Source: Thunnus maccoyii (lineage: Eukaryota > Chordata > Actinopteri > Scombriformes > Scombridae). Taken from it: a stretch of DNA of 64,000 bases. The position numbers and the translations under genes were made by a program. The notes below the pieces were generated by a model. The model searched no databases. It worked only from the letters and a program-made list of their open reading frames with translations, and was not told the DNA's origin. Each line of letters begins with the position of its first letter. Position 1 is the stretch's first letter. Shown in pieces: positions 12,103 to 23,464 of this stretch. The stretch lies in contig NC_056550.1 of the NCBI RefSeq assembly GCF_910596095.1, positions 26,651,001-26,715,000 on the forward strand, in the 5' to 3' direction.

Positions 12103-15100
12103 TTATTCCAGTGACAAACGCTTAGCATCGGATAAAGGAACACAGCGATCCACAATAGACCTGAGGTCAATAACGTTGACACCGCTGTACATCCCAGAGA
12201 TGGATGTTCGTCTGGTTACCCCATTTTGGTAGGTGCGGCTGAAGCGTGCTGTGAAAGGGATTTTTATCTTGTACCTATGTCCCCGAAGACTAACTCTGCA
12301 GGAGTGCTGTGGTGGGACACGTACCTTCACATTGATAGAGATGCTTTTCGGCAACATTATGGAGGTCCCACCAGATAATTGCTTTGTTATGACAGCACTG
12401 TACCTAATACCTGCCGAGGTGAAGAATGGGAGTCTGGCAGAAATGCTAGCAGGGTCAGCAACTGTGATGGCAGTGCTAGTGTCCCACCTTTTCTCCTCCT
12501 TATAAGTTTTTGACAACGTAAATGTTTTTATTATTGAGTTCAACTGATTGTTGACAATGGTAGACCTGATCAGGATCTCTGGGTAATTGGTTGTTTTAGC
12601 TTCCCAAATCTTGTACCTGACTTTAGAAATGTGCTCTCTGGAAATTCTGTTGGTAAAGGTCAGGACCTTGTAGTGCCAGTACCAATACTCCTTACCTTTC
12701 CAGGGAAGGTAGAAGCACTTTTGACTAACATGCACCTTCCCAAGACCATACTTGTTCTGTCCAACATATATGTCTCGGGTGGAGCATGTCCGGACTGAAT
12801 TCTGAGGCACTTTACCGTAGGAGCTGTCCTTCCATGTCAAAATCTCAAAGTTGTCTTTGTTCACCAGGACCTGAAAGCTGTAACATTTGAGCTCTTTGTG
12901 ACTATAGGGGTAGCGGCACATATCACCTGGAGTGTAGAAACCGGCTTGACAACCACATTTGCAGACGTAGTCATAGCGTTTTACATAGCTGTTATAAATA
13001 TAAACAGCTCCACGAGGGAGAGAATTGCCATAACGCATACGAACCCATTTCAGGGTTGAGGTGGAAAATCTAGCCTGTCTCTTCTGTCTTGACATAGGAG
13101 AGGACAGAAGTGTTGGCATTTTTCTGTTAGAGGTGATGTCCTTCGGTGCTGGGTCCAGTATGGAGACTGTATAAAAGAAAGAGAAAAGACGCAGGTGCAA
13201 TGTGTTAGTAGCATGGGTCTGCTGGATGCTATTAAATATTAAATATAAATTAAAATCATTCATTGTCGTGGCAGAGCTCATCTTCTTTGGTTATTGTTTG
13301 GCATGTATATTATGATGCTTTCATGTTGTTGAGACAGTATGATTACTTATGTTTGATTATTATAAACTAAAATGGCGCACAACAAATTTCCTATTACAAT
13401 GCCTCAAAACCCCACACCATTAATGCAATTGACCAAGGCACTATTTCATTTCTCATTCGGTTCACACAAAATGCGCATGCACAATGAGCAGAACACTAAA
13501 TGCAATTGTCATCATGTAGATGCAATTCTCATTTAACTATGACATGACAGCAAAAACAGATTGTACTTTTCTTAGTTGGCTATGTACATTTCCCACTCAC
13601 ATTGACACAGTTGTTCGTTGGGTAAATCATTGCATGCAAAATACTATGTGCAGTGAGCATTGCAAGAGAAGGCCAGCATGATGTATGACTGGAGTGAGTA
13701 ACTTCCCTTCTCACAATTGATGAGTGATGGAGAACACATGATGTGTATCCCATCCCACAGGTGCAAAGCACCTAAACACTCAGAAGCACATATAACGCTA
13801 AGGGTTCCAGTTGCTGAGAATAGAGGGGGAAGCAGGTGCTGCAAGAGGTGTCTGTCTGTATGGTGGTATGGCAGAGGGGAGAGGGGCAAACAAAGGATGA
13901 GGAGATAGGGGAGGATGGGGAAGAGGGAGGGGAAGATGTGAATATGTAACCATATAACCATGGCCTTAGTATGTCTGAAGCAGCTTGTAGAGTGAGTGTG
14001 TGTGAGAGAGTGAGTGTTGGATAAATTCTGTTTCATTTACAGCCAACTGGGAATTCCATAGGCCAAGAGTAAGGGAGGAGTGAGTAGAAGAGACTTTTCT
14101 GAGTGAATAGAGGTTTTCAGAGTTGCATTGCCTATGACAGATATGTTTTTTTCCAAAGCCTTAGATGACAGGGGATGTCTTTGTAGCACATGGTGAGTGT
14201 GGCAGGCTACGTGAATACATAGTAGAAAAGGACTAACCAGGCTTTCGCAAGTCTTTACCCAGTTCGGTCTTCACACTGATCCTACTGCTGATGCTACAGC
14301 GCAGCTTGTGTGTTTAAGTACCAGGAAGTATCACGGCTTAACCCGTCCCTCTCAGATTCTCAAAGCAACAAAGCCTAACAACAGCCTGACAACAGCTTCA
14401 ATCCAAATCAAACCCAAAAACAAAGTTTCAAAAACACTTACCAACCAACTGCCATATCCTACATTCTAGATCAGAGCTTGTTCTTCACTAAAAACACAGT
14501 GCAAATACTACTAATACGTAACTGAAAACACTACAAGTACTACTAGTTCTTCACTGAAAACACAGTATTTGAACTGCGTTTTCATGTGTAGTCATTTTGG
14601 ATCAGCTAACATTGGAGATGTTGACAATTCTCTGGGAAGTTTTGTTATTTGTGGATTTAATGCTGCTGACATTTTGGAGAGTGTTTGTACTTTTTTCGTC
14701 TGTTTTACTCACATCAAGACAAACTGCTGAGTCTGTTTTTATTCCTATACGTCTATAGCAGTGGTTTTCAACCTTTTTTGGGCCAGCACCCCCCTATCCA
14801 GTATCCAGTACCCCCCCTCCATGTGCCATGAAAAATAGTTATCACTAAACATTGGTAAAACAGTCTTATAGTGAATGGATTTGACCTATGATTTTCTCAT
14901 CTTTCCATCAGTCAGGCTGTAGCCACTAGCCAGCTGTAGGGATGGGTATTGTTAAGAAAATTTCATCTTAATGACCAAATTGCAATAGAGACCGGAGCCG
15001 AAGTATCAAAATTTAATAGAATTTATTTTCTTCTACAAGAAGGAGTGTTTCACAATGCAACACACAGGATGAGGTTACAAAGTAAAAGGCTCCCAGAGGA

Positions 15101-17260
15101 GTGCCTACAACAGGGTTTTATACACCTTAAGTGGACGTCACAGTTCCTTTCTTAATCTATCAAATACAGACTACAGATACAGATAACGTCATGTCAGTTT
15201 TTAGTTCTCCTGTCCAGGAGCCATCCTGCCCAACTGACCCCCAGATGACATGTCTCACCCTGTCTCCAATGAATTTTAATTTCTACATCTTCCTCTTTAC
15301 AAATACAATGCTGAACTTCCTTTAACCTTAGCTGATGAGTCTGCTGATGTGCAGAGTTGCAGTACAAGACAGGAACAATTCATCATGATCTAGATAAAAT
15401 AGTAACACTCATACACAGTGTAATCATAATTTTTATAATAGGTATGGTTAAAATTTTATCTTTATCTTATCCATGGGCCTACACTTATCAGCCCGGTTCT
15501 TTATCAATACACTTATTGGTTCTTTTTAATTACAAAAGAATTGTTTGTTGTTTTTTCAAATTATCTTTACAAAAGAAAAAAGATTAAATTCAGAACAGGA
15601 TTAGAATAGATTTCTATTTTAAATATGACAAAATATTGTTTCAGTAATGTTTCCATCAGCAAAATCACTATATAAATCCAATAATATCTCACAGGAAAGA
15701 AATCAAAAATGTCAATCAAATAAATCATATTCCTGACGTTAAAATACTGAGTGAAGTTTAGAAAGAATGAAGAACACACACACTATTAGGCATTCCTAAT
15801 AGGAGGACTGGTTTGATCCAGTAAGTAAGTTTACAAGAATTTGCCTAATTTTAATATACGTTACAAACTGAGCTAAACATAAACATCGACGGCAGAGAGG
15901 ACTGAGAAGATAGAGCTACCATAAATTACAGCAAAACGTGGTAGAGACTCAGCATAATTTCCCTGTGTCGACACAGAAAGCAGAGCACGTGTTTTGGAAA
16001 CGTTCAGAGCCCAATACACAAATGTGACTGCAGTTATGCGCATAAAATGGAGGAAAATAGACTTGACGGCACTATGAAAAAACATAGGAAAACTCTGAAG
16101 TCTAATGATGAAATTGTGAAAATGTGATTTGAATGTAGGACATGTTCTGATGAAGAGTTAAAGGTTTGATCAGTTTTAAAGAGTTTAAATAAATCAGAGC
16201 ATATTGTTTATGCAACATGCTGAAACTTTTAAAGCACAAATATTTTAAGATGTTTTGTAAAGTTTTTATTTTCAGACTATTGTGCAGAATTATCATATTT
16301 GAGTAAATGTTTGGAAAAGGACTGCTGATCATTTTGTCTTCATTAGAAGGTAGTTAAAGACATTTTGCAGATAATAGTTTGTAAGAGTTTAAATGTTTCT
16401 GACAGAAGATCAGTGTTTAATCTGTGTGCAGATCTTACATTTTACATCTTCAGTTCTGTTGGTGATTTGCAGTTTCAGGTCAGCGGGATCCACGGCAGCA
16501 ACCGATGAAATCAAAGAGACGAAGACGAAGGTGGACAAAACACGGGAAGTCATCTTGACGCAAAAACCTGAAACACAAGATGAAGGACAGTCAACATACT
16601 GACACATAGCTCTGGACATGAGGCCAACATATTTAAAGTTGACCAAATCATTTTAGAGCCTTTAATTTCATAAACAGAGTTTTTTGGTTCTTTATAAGTA
16701 GTTTTGTTTAATCCCATTCAATTCAATTTTATTTATATAGCGCCAAATCATAAGAAAAGTTATCTTAGGGCACTTGTCATATAGAGCAGGTCAAGACTGT
16801 ACTCTCTCATTTACAGAGACCCAACAATTCCCCCATGAGCAGCACTCGGTAACAGCGTTACGGAAAAACTCCCCTTTAACGGGAAGAAACCTCAAGCAGA
16901 GCTGGTCTCTAGGTGGGTGGTCATCTGCCTTGACCAGTTGAGTTGAGAGACAAAGAAGCATAATAACAACAATAATAATAATAATAACGACAATAATAAT
17001 AATAGAGATATGACTAACAATAACAGTTCTTATTGCTCTGTTTTAAAGTATAAAGGCTGGATTTGTATTAGTTTAATATGTCAGATAAACAGACAGAGAA
17101 GAAGAAGCAGTACCTGTGTTGTCTGATGCCAGTGCCTGTGTTGTCTGATGCCAGTGCCTGTGTTGTCTGATGCCAGTGTCTGTGTTGTCTGATGCCAGTG
17201 CCTGTGTTGTCTGATGCCAGTACCTGTGTTGTCTGATGCCAGCACAGTCACCAGCTGAGC
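12103..17260 (-). CDS. Natterin-like protein A (DM9 plus aerolysin-like pore-forming domains)
   Basis: Natterin-like proteins are secreted fish proteins that bind glycans and form oligomeric membrane pores; most are thought to act in innate defence, some became venom components. The model on minus: leader exon about 17260-17224; exon 2 at 16567-16439, ATG at 16553, signal peptide MTSRVLSTFVFVSLISSVAA; exon 3 at 13166-12103. Exon 2 contributes 115 coding nt and exon 3 1064 nt, phase 1 joining as Phe39, total 392 aa. Residues 65-68 RQKR are a furin-type propeptide site. Residues about 78-208 are the DM9/DUF3421 module (KWVRMR, YVCKCGCQAGFY, NKDNFEIL, VPQNSV, DIYVGQNKYGLGKV). Residues about 215-385 are aerolysin-like (STIVNNQ, KRWDTS, PFTARFSRTY, TSISGMYSGVNV, VDRC). 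The gene looks whole. AATAAA overlaps the stop codon. Reading exon 3 back into the intron gives a spurious start without a signal peptide. Confidence 0.9.
14487..14570. repeat. 34-bp minisatellite, about 2-3 units, unit A
   Basis: Units of the type ACTGAAAACACAGTACAAAT plus ACTACTAATACTT. The homologous array in unit B has about seven units (32239-32460), so copy number changed after the duplication. Confidence 0.7.
14751..16115. mobile_element. hAT-like element, left end retained (unit A)
   Basis: An 8-bp flank GTCTATAG (14751-14758) is followed by CAGTGGTTTTCAACC, the typical hAT/Charlie terminus, and then GGGCCAGCACCCCCC. The right terminus is missing in A because a deletion ends near 16115, but it is present in unit B with the same 8-bp flank at 34731-34738. 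Other repeats are nested within it. Confidence 0.7.
16715..17010 (-). repeat. Interspersed LINE-3'-end-type repeat in natterin A intron 1
   Basis: The segment from TTTATTTATATAGCGCCAAA through GAGACCCAACAATTCCCCCA to GGGAAGAAACCTC is a dispersed repeat found widely in percomorph genomes, probably the 3' part of a LINE or a dependent SINE. It ends in an AAT/AAC-rich tract. The same copy is at 35720-35990 in unit B. Confidence 0.6.
17105..17250. repeat. 22-bp minisatellite overlapping natterin A leader-exon donor, about 6 units
   Basis: The unit CTGTGTTGTCTGATGCCAGT+GC repeats six times with few changes. On the minus (gene) strand each unit reads GGCATCAGACAACACAG followed by GT, GC or GA, so the array is a duplicated exon-end/donor segment. 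Unit B has about three copies (36104-36170). Confidence 0.9.
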
Positions 17261-17284
17261 ACAGCTTCCACATTCACACCTCTA

Positions 17285-17292
17285 CTTATATA
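17285..17292 (-). promoter_or_regulatory. TATA box of natterin-like gene A
   Basis: TATATAAG on the minus strand lies about 30 nt before the presumed start of the leader exon. That exon ends at a GTACTG donor (17223) in the first minisatellite unit. The equivalent in unit B reads TGTATAAG. Confidence 0.6.
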
Positions 17293-17627
17293 CATTTCAC
17301 CATCCAAACATGATGCTGCAGCTTCATGAGTCTCACACGTTTGACTAAATATGGACAGTTAGCCACTGGAGGTGGAATACATTAAAATTACTCTTGAGAA
17401 AGAGTTTATCAGATCAACTGTCTGATTGTTATCATAATACGGTGGCACTGTTCTGCATGCAACCATGACTCATGTCCTGCTGCTTTTCTGCCTCTGTTTT
17501 TTACTGGTCTGTGTGGTGTGACTGTAATAGGTGTATGTTGGGTTATGAACACCGTGGCTACTTTTGCACCAGGATTATTCCTGGCGCTGATTATATGGGA
17601 ATTGTTCACAGCATGCCAAACAACTCC

Positions 17628-19150
17628 AAGTCAAGTCAAGTCAAGTCAATTTATTTATAGAGCACACTTACAAAAAGATATTTGACCAACATGCTTTACA
17701 GAGAGATTAAAATTATGGAATTATTTGATTGATGGTTACAATCAAACAACATCATAGGTTCAAAATAACAACAAAGTCATAAATAAGATAGAAAATCAGA
17801 TGAAATTACAAACAGCAATGCACAGACAACAAATAAAATACAAATAAAATACAAACAAAAGCCAGAGTGTGGTCATGCATGACATCATGATGACAATTAA
17901 GAGGCTAAAAAACAGAGATAGGTCTTAAGACTGGTTTTAAAAATATCAATGGAAGGGGGAGATCTAGTGGAGATTTAATGGCAAACTATTGCACAATTTA
18001 GGGCCAACAACCTAGAGCACTCGATCACCTTTAGTTTTTAACTGGGTGTGTGGAATGGAGATGCAATGCTTTAAAACCAAATCAATTCTGTACTTATTGT
18101 CTCTCTCCTTAGTACCAGTGATGAGTCTCGCTGCTGTAGGGCTGACTGACTGATTCCTACATAGAGAGAATTGCAGTAGTTGAGGCAAGAGAAAATAAAG
18201 GTGTGAACTATAGTCTCCAAATCTTTAGTGGACAGGAATGATTTTAACTTTGCAAGTGATCTCAGATGGAAGAAGCTAGTACTGACAACTGAGTTGATTT
18301 GTTTGTTTATCAAATTTAAAACCAGAATCATAAATAACACCAACTGGAACTTTACATTCAATGACAGAGGCCCGAGGGCATTGAATGTGGTTGCGGAGTT
18401 GTCTGCAGGGCCGAAGATTAGGACCTCAGTTTAACTCTGGTTTAACTGAAGGAAGCTTTTTGCCGTCCAGGCTTTTACATCCTCAATGCAATTTAGGAAG
18501 GAGTTAAAAACTGTATGGATCACAAGGTTTCAGCGGAAGATACAGCTGGGTATCGTCATCGTAACAATGGTAGGATATATTATACTTTCTGAAAATACAG
18601 CCCAAAGGAAGCATATGCAGGGAAAACAAAATAGAGCCTAACATGGAGCCTTGTGGTACGCTACAGGGGATGGGTGCAGAGGAAGAGGACACATTATCAA
18701 TTCTAACAGAGGCTGATCAGTCTTGGAGGTAGGAGGCAAACCACTGTCTTGTCTTTGCATGTCAGCAACATGCTTAAGCCAGTCCAAGAGGATGTAGTGA
18801 TCGACTGTATCAAAGGCAGGCGAGAGGCCTAAAAGAATCAGAATAGTGTCATTTTCTGAATCTAAACATAAGAACAAATTGTTTGTTACCCTCAGGAGAG
18901 CGAACTCTGTGCTATGGAGTGTCCTAAAACCTGATTGAAATTTGTCCAGTATGCTGTGTTTGTTCGGAGTTGAGAGACAACTACTTTTTCAAGAATTTTG
19001 GCTGAAAACGAGAGCTTTGAGATTGGTCAGTAATTATCAGTAACAGATAAATCTAGGTTAAGTTTTTTGATTAGAGGGTGAATGACAGCATGTTTAAAGC
19101 AAGCTGAGACATAGCCATAGACCAGAGAGCAAACCTATTCTATTATAGTT
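17628..19150 (-). mobile_element. L2-type LINE fragment, unit A
   Basis: Minus-strand frames show LINE reverse transcriptase pieces in order from high to low coordinates: [43 protein letters not shown] (YADD-type block with one change), and the C-terminal SCLNYCNSLYVGIS. The 3' end at 17628-17660 is a (TTGAC)n tail after TATAAATAAA, as in L2/CR1 elements with microsatellite tails. It is 5'-truncated and inactive. Confidence 0.85.
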
Positions 19151-19849
19151 GCAGAAGGAACAGAGAAATGATCTGTGATCGGTCAGTATATCAGCTTATA
19201 TGATTATAGCCACAAGGTATACATCTATATGCCCATGTATGCTTGATAAGAGCCACATCTCCCAAGGACACAGGAAGGCAAGAGCCTAAACCTATATGTG
19301 GCCTTTGACCCCTTAACCTGTTCTGTTGCTAGTTAACACAGTCAGTAGTTAAACCGAAACAGGTGTTAACAACAGGAAGCATTCACATTTCCTCACTTAT
19401 TTTTCTGACATCACTCTTTTTAAATAGCTTGCTTGAGATGAAACTCTGAATCTCGTTGCAATCCACATCCACACAGACAGTCACGGTCACCAGTTAAACC
19501 AAAACATCTGTTAAAGATCAAAACGTCAAATCAAAACATTAAATTAAAATTAAATCATGCCTGACTTAACATTGATGACATTGGAAAGTGACATTGTTAG
19601 AGCTCTGAACTTTCCTACAAGTAAAACCAGGAGGAAGACGTTTTAAAGATAGGAACGGACTTTGGTTGTTTCATCTGTTTGTGTATGTGTGTGTGTGTAA
19701 GTACGCATATGTGTGCATTATGTGTGAGAGTGATGGCCTACAGTGAGCCAGCCTGTACCTTTTGGTGACACAGTTTTTTTTATCATATATGTGCGTTTCG
19801 CTATGGGCTTCTACTTGTAATTGGTGCCATAACATTCATGTATCCCAAC
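19151..19849. other. Unit-A-only spacer
   Basis: About 700 bp with no counterpart in unit B, which instead continues with LINE sequence. It has a short GT run near 19680-19700. No gene seen. Confidence 0.5.
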
Positions 19850-20581
19850 AATGAGCCTTACATAACTAAGAAGGTAAAGGATTGCATCGATCAGAAAAAT
19901 ATTGCTTTCAGAAATCAAGAAAAAGGAAAGGAACTTAACCAAATGTTGAGGGATGCAAGGTAGGAACACAGGGAGATTATACACCAGAATTGTATCTCAA
20001 TAGACTCTAAAAAGATATGGGACTCTATGAAAGTTATGAACACAAATAGAAAGCGCCTCATCACTAATGATGATCTGCAAAAAGCCAATGAACTGAATGA
20101 GTTTTTTCTTAGGATTGAAACGCAGGACTTTTCTTTGGAATGTAATGTGCTGGAGACCATCTCAACTACTAACCCAAGCTTCAGGTTGGTGGTTGACCCA
20201 CACAAGACTCACTTTTTAGACATGTATGCACAACGAAATCCACAGGCCCAGATGGCATCTCTGATCTTCTCTTAAAGACCTGTGCAGAAGAACTCACCCT
20301 AGCATGGTGCCCTGTTTTCCAGTGGTCTGTGGACTCACAAACTGGCCCTGCTATCTGGAAAAAGTCCATCATTATTCCAGTTCCAAAAAAAACCTTGTCC
20401 TATTGAAAATAATGATGATAGACTTGTGGCTCTGACTTCAACTGTGGTGAAATGCTTTGACAAAAAAAATGGTGTCTGTACTTAAAGTAGAGGTCAGGTC
20501 TGTACTAGATCCAATCCAATTTGCTTACAAACAAGGATGGGGCACGGATGATGCCATTAACAGTACCATTTGACTATTAAT
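19850..20581 (+). mobile_element. LINE fragment, plus strand, unit A
   Basis: The plus strand encodes broken LINE ORF2 pieces: a region before the reverse transcriptase (KKIWDSMKVMNT, NDDLQKANELNEFF), then frames resembling PVALTSxVMKCFEK and LDPxQFAYKQGxGTDDA, the fingers region of CR1/L2/Rex-type reverse transcriptases. Several frameshifts and stops. It runs opposite to the LINE pieces on either side. Confidence 0.8.
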
Positions 20582-20878
20582 AATAAATTAGGAATACTTG
20601 GATGTCATATGATGAGTCCGAAGAGTTATACATGTATCAACTGCGGGAAACAAACAAATCTTTAAACACTATGTGCACACAAAAGTTATCTCCAACACAG
20701 CATCTGTCCTCTCGGGAAGTTACCCAACAGCCGAGCGGTGACAATGGCAACTTTTAGGAGATGACCCCCTCAACTTTTTACCAAACATGGGCATGTTTCC
20801 TATTAGTTGAAGATGTTTATCTTTGACTGCCTGTCAGGTAGTTACACAACATTGGTTTGAGGAAGTTACAAACTCATG
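20582..20878. repeat. Left copy of a 300-bp direct repeat, unit A
   Basis: From GGAATACTTGG to GAAGTTACAAACTCATG, recurring at 22943-23242 in the same orientation with about 88 percent match. The pair brackets a minus-strand LINE and is kept in unit B (37491-37792 and 39571-39866). Confidence 0.85.
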
Positions 20879-22073
20879 TTAGTTGAAAATTCTTTATTAG
20901 GAATACCCTCTTGAACCCCTTGTACCATCTTGTTTTCAATGGGGGTCCTCAAAGACAATAATACAATATAAGCAAAATTAAACAAAACATTTAATATAAA
21001 AAACAAAAATAACAACAAAATAATTAAACAATACCAAATGTGACAAAAAAAAAACAAACAACAACAAAAACCCAATAAATATCAAGTAAGACATACAAAA
21101 TCAAAATCAAATCACTCCAAGCAGAGCATGAAAATGGATAATTCATTCATAGATTATAGAAAAGTATTCATGTCAGTGATAGCATTAAGTAATAAAGTTA
21201 TAAAACACAATTATAGATAGTGTTATTATGGACAAGTACAACTGATCCTATAGGACAGGGCATTTTTGAACAAGTGGAAGGATGATATGGATTAAATATT
21301 TACAGGTAGATTATTCCAATCAAAGGGAGCTTTAAACATAAAGGCTTTCTCAGCTATTCACTTAAAGACTGCAGGAACAGAAAAAAGAGCTTTATAGAGT
21401 GTCTAAATTGATCATTAGAAGAGGAAGGTACCATAAACTGTTTTAAATAGTTAGGATAATTGAGATGCATACATTTAAAAATAATCTGCAGCCACTGCCA
21501 CTCTCTTTGTAAGATGGGTAGAGGGCTAATTGAGAGTTTCATACATTATACAATGGTTAGTTGTGAAAGTACAGCCAAGAACAAATCTGCATACTCTATT
21601 ATAAACTATATGGAGAGGAGGAAGTTTTGGATACAGCCTGATATACAACATCAGCGTAATCCAACATGAAATCAGTTGTAACCAGGCTTGGAATTTCGTC
21701 ATTTTATGGGCAAGACCATTTGGCCTTCAATGTCACAAAATGTTTTAGGGAACAAGGCCATTAAGTGAAATAAGAGGATTTGGAGCCTACAAATAAATAA
21801 CTTGACTTTCCAATAAGAAAAAAAAAACAAAAAAGAAGTGGCATGAAAAATAATAAAAATTCACTTTTTTAATATCAATAAAAAAAACACAAACATTTTA
21901 AGTTGTCATATTATAGTATCGTATAGTATAGTAGTATCAAGTAAAGCACTCTTCTACTCTCTGACAATTGCCATACCTGTTCTTCTAGGAAGGGAGGGAG
22001 GGTGTGTGTCATAAAGTCAAAGAGGTCAAATAAAGGAATGAAACTTCTTGGGAGTATTGAAATGCAGTACTCC

Positions 22074-22124
<51 letters not shown>

Positions 22125-22860
22125 TCTTTAATATGACTCATCATCATCTTACATTATCCCAAATGTTTCCAACAATTTTCAAACCCAGAGAAATCCATAA
22201 TTTTAATCAAGGCAATGGTCCGTTTCATTTGGTCACCTGTCAATGGCATCATACCCCCTCTACCAAAGAGTATACGAATACAAGATAATATGTCAGCGCT
22301 ATGGTTGAAATAATTTTTGGGGAATCACAGCCAGAATGAGGGGGCAACGACAGACGGCTGTGGCGATCGTGGCCACCATGAAATTCCTACCCTGGTTGTA
22401 ATGCAAGCTTCTTTCTAACAGTAAATGAAGAGCAGTTTCTGGATAGGTAAAGAACACTGAATATATAATAAGGTTCAGTTTCTTCACAATATCATTAATA
22501 TGACATTTAAATGAAGTCAAGCCATAGGGTCAAGCCATAAGCCCAGGTGTTTGGTGTGTTAAACTCTTTGCAGTGGAGCGCCATCAAGACAGGCAATGAC
22601 ACATTAATAAGCTTTAGATTTTGATTCAATGCTTTGGCAAAAATCATAGTGTGAGATTTAGTTTTATTGAGTAGTAATTTATTAGCTGTGAGCCAGTATT
22701 GTAGGGTATTAAAATCAGTCTGCAAAGCTGATTCAATCTCTAATAAATTACATGAATATTTATTCAGTTTTGAACCGACTGATGTTTGAGGAATCCACTG
22801 CAGCAGCTTTATAAGTGAATCTTTTTCAAACAAAATAATCAGATTTTGTGTGTGAAGGTC
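20879..22860 (-). mobile_element. CR1/L2-type LINE fragment, unit A
   Basis: Minus-strand frames: NLLEIESALQTDFNTLQYWLTANK at high coordinates (abridged: LQYWLTANKLLLNKTKSH), and the C-terminal WQWLQIIFKCMHLNYPNYLKQ near 21440-21520, typical of LINE ORF2 C-termini in fish. The 3' end is near 20880. The middle is eroded and carries a GT/GA microsatellite. Confidence 0.75.
22074..22124. repeat. Compound (GT)n(GA)n microsatellite
   Basis: GT run of about 12 units directly followed by a GA run of about 13 units. In unit B the two runs are separated by a LINE-tail insertion. Confidence 0.95.
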
Positions 22861-22942
22861 AGGTCAGTGATGGGACATAAACCGTCCACCTCCCTACATG
22901 AAGGACATACTACTTCCTGTTTGGTAGTGGACATTCACATGG

Positions 22943-23242
22943 AATAAATAAGGAATACTTGGCTGTCATATGATGAGTCCAACTGGTTATACAGGTGTCA
23001 GCTGCGTGAAACCAACAAATCTTTAAACACTATGTGCACGCAGAAGTTATCTCCATCTCAGCATCTGTTCTCTCGGGAAGTTACCCAACAGTCGAGCGGT
23101 GACAATGGCAACTTTTAGGAGCTAACACGAAAAACATCTTACGAAATATGGACATGTTCCCTATTAGGTGAAGATGTTTATCTCCTCTAACTGCCTGTCA
23201 GGCAGTTACACAACATCAGTTTGAGGAAGTTACAAACTTATG
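22943..23242. repeat. Right copy of the 300-bp direct repeat, unit A
   Basis: Counterpart of 20582-20878, with diagnostic block TCTCGGGAAGTTACCCAACA. Confidence 0.85.
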
Positions 23243-23464
23243 CTTTTAAGATTCTTCAGGTAATATATAAGGTGCAAATCAAAACTTTAAGAGTTTCTAA
23301 CCAGCTCCTGCAGCAGTAACTGACTCTAGGAGGTTCAGGGCTCAAACACACTTTACACAAGTTAAATAAAAGATCAGAGAACTGAAAACACTAAAGGCAC
23401 GAGGGAGCACAGGACTTTAAATCAAACACAGCTGGGGGCTACGTGTCATTCCACTTGATCTTTA

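Larger units (their letters stand above)
13170..16436. other. Natterin A intron 2: repeats and unassigned sequence
   Basis: The intron between the signal-peptide exon and the main exon holds a G-rich stretch (13800-13940), a 34-bp minisatellite (14487-14570), the left end of a hAT element (14759) and unassigned interspersed sequence (14980-15540). Short open frames here do not look like exons. Confidence 0.6.

Noticed and set aside
14980-15540. A solo long terminal repeat nested in the hAT element
   Set aside because: Composition is suggestive, but I could not find bounded ends or a target duplication in either unit, so I left it as unassigned repeat.
17073-17273. Minus-strand frame of repeated HRHWHQTTQALASDN-type peptides
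   Set aside because: It is a translation of the 22-bp minisatellite and has no start context or homologous frame of the same length in unit B.
20582-23242. Direct repeats as terminal repeats of a retroviral-type element
   Set aside because: The repeats lack TG...CA ends, a primer-binding site and polypurine tract, and the interior is a reversed LINE fragment.
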